NCBI RefSeq assembly: GCF_003590795.1
Contig: NZ_QYUL01000001.1
Span: 513,001 to 577,000, forward strand
Length of the DNA: 64,000 nucleotides
Source: Azospirillum cavernae
GTDB taxonomy: Bacteria > Pseudomonadota > Alphaproteobacteria > Azospirillales > Azospirillaceae
Reading direction: 5' to 3'
The position numbers and the translations under genes were made by a program. Shown in pieces: positions 44,439-52,434 of this stretch (positions are counted from its first letter, which is position 1; each line of letters begins with the position of its first letter). The notes under the pieces were generated by a model that saw nothing but the letters and a program-made list of their open reading frames with translations, ran no database searches and was not told the DNA's origin.

Positions 44439-45211
44439 GGCGTGGACCTCCGGCAGGGCGTGGCGCTCTCATCCCAGGCTTCGGCCATGGCGCGGGCGCG
44501 TTTCAGATTCGCGGCGGTCAGGCTGTCGTCGGTGCGATCCCAGGCGATGGCCTCGCGGGCCAGCAGCAGCGTGTCGGGAAAATGGGCGCGGACCTGTTCG
44601 ATGTCGTGCAGAACCGCGACCACGGTCCGTTCCTCGCCGTGCCAACGCCGGACGACGTCGAGCAGGTCGGCGGTGGTGCGGGCGTCGATGGCGGTGAAGG
44701 GTTCGTCGAGCAGAATCAGGCGGGCGTCCTGCACCAGCAACCGGGCGAACAGCACGCGTTGGAATTGCCCGGCGGACAGCGCGCCGATCGGGCGCCGCTC
44801 GAACCCCGGCAAACCGACGGCGGCGAGCGCCTCGCCCGCCTGCTCGATCTGGCGCCGCGTGACGGCGCCAAAAAGGCCGACCCGCCGCCAATGGCCGAGC
44901 AGCACGGTGTCGAGCACGTCGATGGGAAAGCTGCGGTCGATCTCGGCCTGTTGCGGCAGAAAGGCGATGTCGCGTCGCTGCGCTCCGGTGAGAACGACAC
45001 GCCCGCTCAGCGGTCGTAGGGTTCCGGCGATGGCCTTCAACAGGGTGCTTTTTCCCGCGCCGTTCGGGCCGACCACGGCGGTCAAGGACCCGGCGCGGAA
45101 GGCTCCAGACAGGTGATGCACCGCCGGATGGCGGCGATAGCCCAGCGTCAGATCATGCAGGCGAACCAGATCATCCGGCGCCGTTCGAGCGGCCATGGCG
45201 TGAGCGATCAT
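44435..45211 (-). CDS. znuC: Zinc ABC transporter ATP-binding protein
   Basis: A 258-residue ATPase with Walker A GPNGAGKST, the FLPQQAEIDRSFPIDVLDTV Q-loop region, signature LSAGQFQRVLFAR, Walker B LILLDEPFTAID and switch His in VLHDIEQVR. The signature LSAGQ rather than LSGGQ is common in metal transporters. I start at the ATG at 45211, which overlaps the stop of the small upstream gene by four bases and has GAGG seven bases before it. Confidence 0.9.
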   Translation of the reverse strand: MIAHAMAARTAPDDLVRLHDLTLGYRRHPAVHHLSGAFRAGSLTAVVGPNGAGKSTLLKAIAGTLRPLSGRVVLTGAQRRDIAFLPQQAEIDRSFPIDVLDTVLLGHWRRVGLFGAVTRRQIEQAGEALAAVGLPGFERRPIGALSAGQFQRVLFARLLVQDARLILLDEPFTAIDARTTADLLDVVRRWHGEERTVVAVLHDIEQVRAHFPDTLLLAREAIAWDRTDDSLTAANLKRARAMAEAWDESATPCRRSTP

Positions 45212-45372
45212 GACGGATCCTCGACAATCCCACCCAAGGTGAACCAATCCAAGGCCCAGGCGACCGTGATCCACAGCAGGACGCACAGCAGCAGAACCGC
45301 CATCACGCGCGCGCCCGCCGACGTGGCCAGCGGTGAGCGGCGCCGGGCGGTCTTTGGATCAACGCGGGTCAT
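45208..45372 (-). CDS. Small single-helix membrane protein leading the zinc operon
   Basis: A 54-residue open frame from ATG 45372 to TGA 45208. It begins MTRVDPKTARRRSPLATSAG, a basic head, then one hydrophobic helix (VMAVLLLCVLLWITVAWALDWF) and a short tail ending VEDPS. The head charge predicts a cytoplasmic N terminus. Its stop overlaps the ATPase start as ATGA, and it is the first gene after the Zur-like site, so it is probably translated and co-regulated. I do not recognise a family; a helper or assembly factor of the transporter is possible. Confidence 0.65.
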   Translation of the reverse strand: MTRVDPKTARRRSPLATSAGARVMAVLLLCVLLWITVAWALDWFTLGGIVEDPS

Positions 45373-45525
45373 GATCGCTGCGCAAAATCAGACGGGCGGA
45401 TCCGGTGTTGCGGGGGGCCGCCGCCGCCTCCTGGCCGATGGGAGAGGCCGAGGGTGCGCCCGGCGCGGCAAGGGGAGCGTCCAACATGCGTTTAATCTCT
45501 GGGGTCCATTGATGGAGGCTAAATA

Positions 45526-45543
45526 GATATGTTATAACATATC
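45526..45543. promoter_or_regulatory. Perfect 18-bp palindrome, probable Zur box
   Basis: GATATGTTATAACATATC reads the same on both strands. It fits the GTTATAAC-centred sites bound by the zinc repressor Zur in alphaproteobacteria. It lies 154 bp upstream of the small membrane-protein gene of the zinc operon, and faces pseudogene remnants on its other side. Confidence 0.8.
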
Positions 45544-45581
45544 AATTCTTGCAAGCGGAAATCGGATGGGGCAGGAGAACG

Positions 45582-45771
45582 CGCGTTCGCTCCACGCCCT
45601 ATCCCGACAAGCTGACCCTGCGGCTGGAGCATTGGGCGTGCGAGGCGCCCGACTGGCTGTTCCTGGCCCAGCGCGGCGCCGATGGGGCGTGGCGGGAGAT
45701 CACCTACGCCCAGGCGCTGGCAAGCGTGCGCGCGCTGGGCCAAGCCTTTCTGGATCGTGGCCTGTCGGTGA
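45582..45771 (+). pseudogene. Feruloyl-CoA synthetase-like AMP-ligase, N-terminal remnant
   Basis: One frame carries RSTPYPDKLTLRLEHWA, then APDWLFLAQRGADGAWREIT and AQALASVRALGQAFLDRGLSV, which is the N-terminal region of feruloyl-CoA synthetase-type acyl-AMP ligases. Homology stops after about 60 residues, well before the AMP-binding core, and the sequence passes straight into a helicase fragment. There is no credible start codon. It is clearly broken. Ferulate degradation produces vanillate, so its presence 3 kb from vanA/vanB is suggestive. Confidence 0.65.
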
Positions 45772-45795
45772 CGCGCGGCGTGGTGGTTCTGCGCG

Positions 45796-46128
45796 CGCGA
45801 GCATGTCTCCAACGAGTTCTTTCCGCATCAGGCCAACCTGTCGCGCGACCACCGCGCCTTCGTCGAAGACCGCTTGCGCGAAGGGCCGTTGCCGACGGCG
45901 GCGGTCTGCACGGCGACGCTGGAACTGGGCATCGACATCGGCGACATCGCCAGCGTGGCGCAGATCGGCCCGCCCTGGTCGGTGGCCAGCCTGCGCCAAC
46001 GGATGGGCCGCTCCGGCCGCCGCGCCGGGCATTCTTTCGCCAGCCAAAGGCTGGAACCGGCGGCGTTGCCAGACATCGCGCGCCGGTTGCTGGGGGCGAC
46101 TCCGGCCCCTGGCCGAACGGCGGTGTGA
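45796..46128 (+). pseudogene. Lhr-type DEAD/DEAH helicase, internal remnant
   Basis: The frame from about 45796 to the stop at 46128 reads HVSNEFFPHQANLSRDHRA, then AAVCTATLELGIDIGDIASV and QIGPPWSVASLRQRMGRSGRRAG, the helicase C domain of Lhr-like superfamily 2 enzymes, including motif V (TLELGID) and motif VI (QRMGRSGRR). Both ends are missing: no ATPase motifs lie upstream and the tail after RRAG is unrelated. It is a decayed gene piece. Confidence 0.65.
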
Positions 46129-46129
46129 C

Positions 46130-46490
46130 GACGAGACGATTCTTTGGCGCCTTCATCGGTCTGTGTGGAGAGCACGCCGACAACCTCATGGGCTTCGGTG
46201 AAGCGGGGCGGGCGAATGGGCGGGCTGTCCACCGCTTCCATCGCGATCAGGCGGGAATCGCCAAGGCCGCCAACGCTTTCGAACAGACGCAAATGCGGCG
46301 ATCCGGGCACGGCCTCGCCGACATGTTTGAAAATCGGAACCTCATCGTCCGTCGTGACGGCGATCAGACGTCCCCGATGCGCGTCGATGCGGTCGCCCAT
46401 GATGGGTGCTGGAAGGATGGTCTGTTCTTCCAGCGCCAACGAAACGCCGCTGCCTGCTGGCGCATCCGGGCGTCGGAAGGACCGAAACCG
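46130..46490 (-). pseudogene. Fragment possibly from an S24/LexA-like repressor C-terminal domain
   Basis: One minus-strand frame reads LALEEQTILPAPIMGDRIDA, then RGRLIAVTTDDEVPIFKHVG, then PHLRLFESVGGLGDSRLIAME and a hydrophobic EVVGVL end. A short beta-rich layout of this kind recalls the S24 peptidase-like tail of phage repressors, but I cannot see a definite Ser-Lys pair, so the assignment is tentative. There is no DNA-binding part. It overlaps open frames of the helicase remnant on the other strand. Confidence 0.3.
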
Positions 46491-46504
46491 TCACTCCCAG
46501 CGCG

Positions 46505-46665
46505 GCGCCGACATCGGCGTTGAGAATGGAAGTTTTGCCGCTGCCGTTCTGGCTTTCGAGGAGCAGCGCCGGGCGGTCGAACAGGACCGACAGATCCTCG
46601 GGGGGGAATCATACTCCTGCACGCTGTCAAAGTTGTGGATGCGCACATTTTGTGTAGCATAAGCA
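46505..46665 (-). pseudogene. AAA/SMC-like ATPase N-terminal remnant with frameshift
   Basis: The minus strand holds NVRIHNFDSVQEYDSPP, then, after a one-base shift at a seven-base G run (46600-46606, C on this strand), EDLSVLFDRPALLLESQNGS and GKTSILNAD. ESQNGSGKTSI is a Walker A of ATPases that open with a leading-domain strand, as in SMC-like or DNA-repair ATPases. Homology ends right after the P-loop. It is a dead fragment. Confidence 0.5.
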
Positions 46666-46729
46666 TCTGGGGTCGTGGGTGACGTTGCGACAGGCGGGTT
46701 TCCCAGAGTATCGACCGACCCGTGCCGGG

Positions 46730-47022
46730 AACAGGGCAGGAGGGAGTATCCGGGTTTCCTCCGCGTTCAGCGGCAACTCCTTCCCATACCGTTCCTCGAC
46801 GGCATCCTCGGCGATCCCGCGCAAGCCCTTGACGACATTCTCAGCCTTGAGCACGCCAGTGCTGACGAGATCGTCCAGCTTGCCCCGCGTCTTCGAGTCC
46901 AGTTCCTTGAACAGCTTTGCGGCGGCGCCGGTCAGCGCCTTGCCCAGTGGACTCACCGACACGCTGTCCGCCTCACCTGGCGGCGTGAAGGCCGCAGCAG
47001 ACCGATCTGCCGCGCCAGGCAA
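46730..47022 (-). pseudogene. Fragment of a conserved helical protein of unknown function
   Basis: This frame reads SVSPLGKALTGAAAKLFKEL, then DSKTRGKLDDLVSTGVLKAE and NVVKGLRGIAEDAVEERYGK, a helical segment with biased Lys/Ala/Leu content that looks like the end of a real protein, followed by an unrelated tail. I do not recognise the family. It overlaps the glycosyltransferase remnant at one end, so a junction lies near 46960-47020. Confidence 0.4.
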
Positions 47023-47348
47023 TCGGGCAGATTGTAGCCGTCGATTGCTGTTTCGCAGGCCGCCCGCCCCAGCGCGGCAAAGGCGCCGGGATCCCTCAGC
47101 ACATCCACGACCCGGTCAGCGATGGTCTCCGGGGTGAAAAAATCGGCCAGGAGGCCGTTCTCGCCGTCGCGGATGACGTCCCGCACCGGCGCGGTGTCGG
47201 ACCCGACCACCACACAGCCGAGCGCCATCGCCTCCATCATCGACCAGGACAGGACGAAGGGGTAGGTCAGGTGGACATGGACGCGAGACACCTGGATGGC
47301 GGCTACGTAATGGTCATAGGGAAGATGGCCGAGAAAGACGACGCGCCG
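46953..47348 (-). pseudogene. Family-4 glycosyltransferase, C-terminal remnant
   Basis: The minus-strand frame reads RVVFLGHLPYDHYVAAIQVS, then VHLTYPFVLSWSMMEAMALG and CVVVGSDTAPVRDVIRDGENG, with DFFTPETIADRVVDVLRDPG after. This is the nucleotide-sugar-binding half of GT4 enzymes (the S-x-x-E-x-M-A-x-G motif is SWSMMEAMALG). The N-terminal acceptor domain is absent; the sequence upstream switches to transposase-like text near 47350. It is non-functional alone. Confidence 0.65.
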
Positions 47349-47364
47349 GGAAGGCAGCGCTCGG

Positions 47365-47436
47365 TCGCCGAACGAATTGCCGGAACCACCAATACACCGT
47401 CTGCCACGGTGGGAAATCTTTCGGCAAAAGCCGCCC
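47365..47436 (-). mobile_element. IS5-family transposase remnant
   Basis: A stretch of about 24 codons reads GRLLPKDFPPWQTVYWWFRQ FVRR, the hallmark N-terminal block of IS5-type transposases. Nothing else of the element, and no terminal repeats, could be found. It joins the glycosyltransferase remnant. Confidence 0.6.
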
Positions 47437-47463
47437 GCCGCAGCCAGAAAAGCCCTGGAGCGG

Positions 47464-47535
47464 ATGAACGCCATGGACTTCACCATGCATGCCGTTGTCC
47501 CGCATCAGGTGGGTGATGCGATGGCGACCGCCGCC
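47464..47535 (-). mobile_element. Possible IS3-family OrfB remnant
   Basis: About 24 codons read GRHRITHLMRDNGMHGEVHG, resembling the GRHRVARLMRDNG block of IS3-family OrfB transposases. It is in the same frame as, and just upstream of, the IS5-like piece. It is too short for certainty. Confidence 0.35.
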
Positions 47536-47589
47536 CTCACCTTCAGCCTTCAACTCAGCGTGCATTCGGGGGAATGCCGTAGGTCATCA

Positions 47590-47830
47590 TGCAATCTGAG
47601 AAAATAATTCTGAATACATTAAAGCAAAATAAGGTATTTTTATTAAAAATATCTGGAATTAATTTGGTTTATTCATAATATAATTTCAAAATTAATCCTA
47701 GAAATCGCACCGAAGTTCGATCTATTATATCGGCAATCCGCACATTTTTATGATTGAGTTATATTTCAATTTCCACATTATTTATTGTTCGTCATGGATT
47801 CCTCTTGATACCCTGTGTTTTCTCAAAAGA
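47590..47830. other. AT-rich non-coding stretch
   Basis: About 240 bp of strongly AT-rich sequence (runs such as TATTTTTATTAAAAATATC) stands out from the GC-rich surroundings. No open frame with coding character is present. It closes the remnant zone and precedes the DUF192 gene, whose promoter may lie in it. It may mark imported DNA. Confidence 0.6.
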
Positions 47831-47924
47831 CTCTCCACTTTTCCAGGGCGACTCCAGTCACTGGACAAGCGCGGTGGGGGCGGGCATCGTCGGGCGGTCT
47901 TAACAGGAAGCGGGATTGGGCGCG

Positions 47925-48389
47925 ATGATCGGGCGGATGATGCGGGCGGTGCTGTTCGGAATGCTGATGCTGGCGGCCTTGCCCGCCGCCGCGCTGGAGA
48001 GCTTCCAGAAATCCACCCTGACCGTCGAAACGGCGGGCGGGGGCAAGTTCCGCTTCGACATCGAACTGGCGCTGACTCCGGCGCAGCAGGCGCAAGGCTT
48101 GATGTTTCGTCAGACGATGGCCGACGACGCTGGAATGCTGTTCGTCTATGACCGGGTTCAACCGGCCAGCTTTTGGATGAAAAACACGCTGATTTCGCTG
48201 GACATGCTGTTCATCGGCGCCGATGGGCGGATCGTGAACATTCATGACCGCGCGGTCCCGCAATCGCTCGATTCGGTCAACTCCGCCGGGCCGGTGAAGG
48301 CGATTTTGGAGCTGAACGGCGGGATGAGCGCCCGGCTGGGCATCCGCCCCGGCGACCGGGTGGTTCATGCGACCTTCGGACCGAAGTGA
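47925..48389 (+). CDS. DUF192-family exported protein
   Basis: A 154-residue protein with a signal peptide (about residues 1-22, ending AALPAAA) and the DUF192 (COG1430) core: TPAQQAQGLMFRQTMADDAGMLF, then FWMKNTLISLDMLFIGADGRI and a C-terminal GIRPGDRVVH. The biochemical function of the family is unknown. The ATG at 47925 lies 14 bases after AGGAAG; a TTG at 47916 is closer to that site and would add three residues. Confidence 0.85.
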   Translation: MIGRMMRAVLFGMLMLAALPAAALESFQKSTLTVETAGGGKFRFDIELALTPAQQAQGLMFRQTMADDAGMLFVYDRVQPASFWMKNTLISLDMLFIGADGRIVNIHDRAVPQSLDSVNSAGPVKAILELNGGMSARLGIRPGDRVVHATFGPK

Positions 48390-48464
48390 TCCGGGCTTTC
48401 CGCCGCAGACCTTTCCACCGATGAGCGCCGCCCCCATCTTGTCGCCAACAAGACGGGTGGCGGA

Positions 48465-50093
48465 ATGAACGGGCGGCGGGTGATCGGTCTGACGGCGGCG
48501 CTGATTCTGGGCGGCGGGGCGGCGGCCTATGTCCTGCTGGCGCGGGCCGAGGCGCCGCCGCTCTACCGGCTGGCGCGGATCGAGCAAGGTCCGCTGGTCA
48601 GCGCCATCACCGCCACCGGCACGATGAGCGCCCTGGTGACGGTGGAGGTCAGCTCGCAACTCTCCGGCCAGATCGCGGAGTTGAACGCCGATTTCAACAG
48701 CCGGGTGTCCAAGGGGCAGGTTCTCGCCCGGCTGAACGGCGATCAACTGGACGCCCGTCTGGCGCAGGCCGCAGCCGATCTGGATTCCGCGCGCGCCAGC
48801 CTGGCCCAGCAGCAGGCCCAGCAGGACAAGGCGCGCGCCGACGTCGCCAACGCCAAGGCCAACGTCGCCAACGCCGACGCCCAGGTGGTGCGCGCCGATC
48901 TGGCGTTGCGCGAGGCGGAGCGTGATTTGGTCCGGCGGCAGGATCTGCGCGGGCGCGGCGTGATCGCCGCCGCCGATCTGGAAAAGGCGGAAACCGCCGC
49001 CCGCAGCGCCCAGGCCCAGCGCGTCGCCGCCCTGGCGCAAAAACAGCAGGCCGAGGCCGGGGTGGCGTCGGCGGAAGCCTCGCTGGAGGTCGGGATCGCC
49101 CAGATCGGCGTCGCCCGCGCCCAGGTCGCCCAGCGGGAAGCGGCGCTGCAACTGGTTCGGGTGGACGCCAACCGCTCGGTCATCCGCTCCCCCATCGACG
49201 GGGTGGTGGTGAATCGCGCGGTCAATTCCGGTCAGACGGTGGCGGCCAGCCTGTCGGCCCCGACGCTCTTCACCATCGCCCAGGATCTTCGCCATATGGA
49301 GGTGCTGGCCAACATCGACGAGGCCGACATCGGGCGGGTGCGCGAAGGCATGCCGGTGCGCTTCACCGTCAACGCCTTTCCCGGCGATCCGTTCGTCGGC
49401 ACGGTGGCGCAGGTCCGTCTGGCCCCCAAGGAAGACCAGAATGTCGTGACCTACATCGTCGTCATCACGGTGGACAATCCCGAGATGCGGCTGTTGCCGG
49501 GCATGACCGCCAATCTGCGGATCACGGTGGACGAACGCCCTTCGGCGCTGAAAATCCCCAACGCCGCTTTGCGTTTCCGCCCGCCCGGCGTCGAGCCGCC
49601 CGCCGACGCGCCCGCCGTCCCCTCGGGCGGTGGAGAAGGCGGACGGGCGGCTCAGGCGTTGGAGGCGGCGACCCGCCGGGTGGCCGACGGTCTGGCGCTG
49701 GACGAATCCCGCCGCCGCGACGTCGCCGCTTTGGCGACCGAGGCGCGGGACCGTTTTCTGGCGCTCGACGCCGAGGGCGGCGACCCGGAACGCCGCCGAA
49801 CCGCCGCCGCCCGCATCCGCAGCGAGACCTTGGCCCGTGTCGCCGCGCTGCTCGACCCCGCCCAACGCGAACGGTTCGAGGGGTTGGTGGAGCCGCGCCG
49901 CACGGCGGAAACCACGCGCACGGTCTGGATTCCGGGAAGCGCCGGGCCGGTCGGCGTGCCGCTGCGTCTGGGCATTGGCGACGGCAGCGTGACGGAGGTG
50001 ATCGCCGGGGATCTCCGCGCCGGGCAGGAGGTCATCATCGGCGTCGCCCCGCCCGACCGCGACAACCGGCGGGGGCCGCGCCTTGGCTTCTGA
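48465..50093 (+). CDS. MacA-like periplasmic adaptor (membrane fusion protein) with insert
   Basis: A 542-residue adaptor, longer than MacA (about 370). Residues 5-25 are a membrane anchor. The lipoyl/barrel halves are at about 60-100 and 225-260 (VIRSPIDGVVVNRAVNSGQTV), with an Ala/Gln-rich alpha-hairpin between. After the beta barrel, residues about 370-490 form an extra helical stretch containing LDPAQRERFEGL, similar to the LTxxQ repeats of Spy/CpxP chaperones, and the membrane-proximal strands resume with WIPGSAGPV. It would connect the ABC permease to an outer-membrane channel. The ATPase start lies within its 3' end. Confidence 0.88.
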   Translation: MNGRRVIGLTAALILGGGAAAYVLLARAEAPPLYRLARIEQGPLVSAITATGTMSALVTVEVSSQLSGQIAELNADFNSRVSKGQVLARLNGDQLDARLAQAAADLDSARASLAQQQAQQDKARADVANAKANVANADAQVVRADLALREAERDLVRRQDLRGRGVIAAADLEKAETAARSAQAQRVAALAQKQQAEAGVASAEASLEVGIAQIGVARAQVAQREAALQLVRVDANRSVIRSPIDGVVVNRAVNSGQTVAASLSAPTLFTIAQDLRHMEVLANIDEADIGRVREGMPVRFTVNAFPGDPFVGTVAQVRLAPKEDQNVVTYIVVITVDNPEMRLLPGMTANLRITVDERPSALKIPNAALRFRPPGVEPPADAPAVPSGGGEGGRAAQALEAATRRVADGLALDESRRRDVAALATEARDRFLALDAEGGDPERRRTAAARIRSETLARVAALLDPAQRERFEGLVEPRRTAETTRTVWIPGSAGPVGVPLRLGIGDGSVTEVIAGDLRAGQEVIIGVAPPDRDNRRGPRLGF

Positions 50094-50820
50094 CGCGCCA
50101 CCTGATGAGGTCATCGCGGTGGAGGGGCTGACCCGCTCCTATCGGATGGGGCCGCAGGTCGTTCACGCGCTCGACCATGTGACGGCGACGGTGCGGCGGG
50201 GGGAGTTCGTGGCGGTGATGGGGCCGTCGGGGTCGGGCAAATCCACCTTCATGAATCTGCTGGGCTGTCTGGACCGCGCCGACGGCGGACGCTACCGGCT
50301 GGACGGGGTGGAGGTCGGCGGCCTGTCGTCGGACGCGCTGGCGGCGGTGCGCAACCGCAAGATCGGCTTCGTCTTCCAATCCTTCAATCTGCTGCCGCGC
50401 CAGACCGCTCAGACCAACGTCGAGCTGCCGATGGTCTACGCCGGGCTTGGCCGGGCGGCTCGGGGGGAGCGGGCGCGGGCGGCGCTGGCCGCCGTCGGGC
50501 TGGAGCGGCGGGCGCATCACCGCCCGACCCAACTGTCGGGCGGCCAGCAGCAGCGCGTCGCCATCGCCCGCGCGCTGGTCAATGATCCCATGCTGTTGCT
50601 GGCCGACGAGCCGACGGGCGCGCTCGACAGCGCGACCAGCCTCGACATCATGGCGCTGTTTCAGCGGCTGAATCGCCAGGGCATCACCATCGTGCTGGTG
50701 ACGCATGAGCCGGACGTCGCCCGTCACGCCGGGCGGGTGTTGAGTTTCCGCGACGGGCGGCTGGTCGGCGACCATTCGCAGATCCCAGAGGACGCGCTCA
50801 GCGCGGAGGCGGTGGCGTGA
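50083..50820 (+). CDS. MacB/LolD-type ABC transporter ATP-binding protein
   Basis: A 245-residue ATPase with Walker [11 protein letters not shown]-loop [13 protein letters not shown], signature [15 protein letters not shown], Walker [14 protein letters not shown] and the His switch [11 protein letters not shown], the mark of MacB/LolD-like mechanotransmission exporters. It starts with TTG at 50083, overlapping the adaptor by 11 bases. It is separate from the permease, unlike fused MacB. Confidence 0.9.
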   Translation: MASDAPPDEVIAVEGLTRSYRMGPQVVHALDHVTATVRRGEFVAVMGPSGSGKSTFMNLLGCLDRADGGRYRLDGVEVGGLSSDALAAVRNRKIGFVFQSFNLLPRQTAQTNVELPMVYAGLGRAARGERARAALAAVGLERRAHHRPTQLSGGQQQRVAIARALVNDPMLLLADEPTGALDSATSLDIMALFQRLNRQGITIVLVTHEPDVARHAGRVLSFRDGRLVGDHSQIPEDALSAEAVA

Positions 50821-52049
50821 ACGCGCTCGACGCCCTGCGGTCGGCCTTGGAGTCGCTGCGCGCCAGCCCGCTGCGCAGCGCCTTGACCATGCTGGGCATC
50901 GTCATCGGCGTGGCGGCGGTCATCGCCATGGTGGCGGTCGGGTCGGGCGCGCGCGATCAGGTGTTGCGGCAGATCGCCAGCCTTGGCGCGAATCTGGTGC
51001 TGGTCGGGCAGGGCAGCGTCGCGCGCGGCGGGGTGAAGCTGGGGGCGGGCAGCGCCTCCACCCTCACCGAAGACGACGCGGCGGCGATCCTGCGCGACAT
51101 TCCCGGCGTGGCGGTGACGGCTCCGTCCGTGCGGTGGGGCTTGCAAATCGTCGCGGGCAACCAGAATTGGGGCAGCGTTCTGTTCGGCGTCACCCCCGAT
51201 TATCTGGAGGCGCGCGAATGGACCATAACCCACGGGCGCGGCCTGTCCGACGAGGATGTCGCGCAGGCCAACAAGGTGGTGGTTCTGGGCCAGACGGTGG
51301 TGCGCAACCTGTTCGGCGGCGGCGATCCGGTGGGGGAGGTGGTGCGGGTGTTCTCCACCCCGCTGACCGTCATTGGCGTGCTGGGCGAGAAGGGGCAGAA
51401 CACCCAGGGGCAGGATCAGGACGACGTGATCTTCGTTCCGCTGTCCACCGCCAAGCGCAACATTCCCGGCATGGCGAAATCCAACCCGCGTTTTGTCCAC
51501 AGCATGGCGGTCAAGCTGCAAGACGGGGTGGATCAGGAGGAGGCGCAGCGGCAGATCCGCGAGCTTCTGCGCCAGCGCCACCGGCTGGTTCCCGGTCAGG
51601 ACGATGATTTTTGGATGCGCAACCTGTCGGACGTGTCGGCGACCCGCGATGAATCCTCCCGCGCGCTGTCCTTTTTGCTGGCGGCGGTCGCGGCGGTGTC
51701 GCTGCTGGTCGGCGGCATCGGCATCATGAACATCATGCTGGTGTCGGTGACGGAGCGCACGCGCGAGATCGGCTTGCGGCTGGCCATCGGCGCCCGGCGG
51801 CGGGACATTCTGGTCCAATTCCTGATCGAATCGACCACCCTGTCGTTGATCGGCGCCGGGTTCGGCGTGTTGATCGGGGTGGGAGCCGCCATGCTGGTGG
51901 CGGAGCTGGCGGGCTGGCCGACGCTGATTCGCCTCGATTCCATCCTGTTGGCCGTGCTGGTCAGCGGCTTGATCGGCATTTTCTTCGGCCTCTACCCGGC
52001 CCGCCGCGCCGCGCGCCTCAACCCGATTGACGCGCTGCGGCACGAATAG
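50817..52049 (+). CDS. MacB-like ABC transporter permease (FtsX domain)
   Basis: A 410-residue membrane protein with one N-terminal helix (LTMLGIVIGVAAVIAMVAVG), a periplasmic MacB_PCD domain (residues about 45-250), and three C-terminal FtsX helices, including FLLAAVAAVSLLVGGIGIMNIM and ERTREIGLRLAIGARRRDIL. It starts with GTG at 50817, overlapping the ATPase stop by four bases. It acts with the adaptor and ATPase to export a peptide, toxin or lipid; substrate unknown. Confidence 0.9.
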   Translation: MNALDALRSALESLRASPLRSALTMLGIVIGVAAVIAMVAVGSGARDQVLRQIASLGANLVLVGQGSVARGGVKLGAGSASTLTEDDAAAILRDIPGVAVTAPSVRWGLQIVAGNQNWGSVLFGVTPDYLEAREWTITHGRGLSDEDVAQANKVVVLGQTVVRNLFGGGDPVGEVVRVFSTPLTVIGVLGEKGQNTQGQDQDDVIFVPLSTAKRNIPGMAKSNPRFVHSMAVKLQDGVDQEEAQRQIRELLRQRHRLVPGQDDDFWMRNLSDVSATRDESSRALSFLLAAVAAVSLLVGGIGIMNIMLVSVTERTREIGLRLAIGARRRDILVQFLIESTTLSLIGAGFGVLIGVGAAMLVAELAGWPTLIRLDSILLAVLVSGLIGIFFGLYPARRAARLNPIDALRHE

Positions 52050-52434
52050 CGGCGAGATGCTTGTCCAGCGTCGCATCGGCGGCGAGCGCCACCGTGCGCG
52101 CCGGGCTGCGCGCCAGCCTTGCGGCCAAGCGCGCCACCCAAAACACCGACGCGGGCGCCGCCAGAACCGCCGGGCGCCGTTCGGCCAAACACCGGGCCAG
52201 CGCCAGGGGGGAGGTCGCCGCGTGGCGTTTGGCCAGATCAATCTGGCCGATGGCCGGATCCAGCGCCGCGCGCAACGCCCCGCCCCCCATCGGCGCCACG
52301 AGATCGACGGGGTGGCCCGCCTGGACCAGCGCGTGGGCCAGCGCCACAACCGCGCGGCGATCCGCCCGGTCGGTCAAATCGGGGGTGAACAGGGCGACGC
52401 GGGGGAGGGGGGAGGGCACGGGCGAGGATCCCAA
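52018..52434 (-). CDS. Short glycosyltransferase-like N-domain protein (possibly truncated)
   Basis: A 138-residue frame reading RVALFTPDLTDRADRRAVVALAH and VDLVAPMGGGALRAALDP, like the N-terminal Rossmann half of GT4 glycosyltransferases, then an Ala/Arg-rich end without the sugar-nucleotide domain. Enzymes of this kind need both halves, so it is probably truncated or a relic. Its stop overlaps the permease gene by 32 bases. The first 11 codons may not be used. Confidence 0.5.
   Translation of the reverse strand: MGSSPVPSPLPRVALFTPDLTDRADRRAVVALAHALVQAGHPVDLVAPMGGGALRAALDPAIGQIDLAKRHAATSPLALARCLAERRPAVLAAPASVFWVARLAARLARSPARTVALAADATLDKHLAAIRAAARQSG

Noticed and set aside
45549..46523. A 324-codon protein gene spanning the remnant zone
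   Set aside because: Only its first 75 codons resemble a family; the rest is out-of-frame translation of helicase and other fragments.
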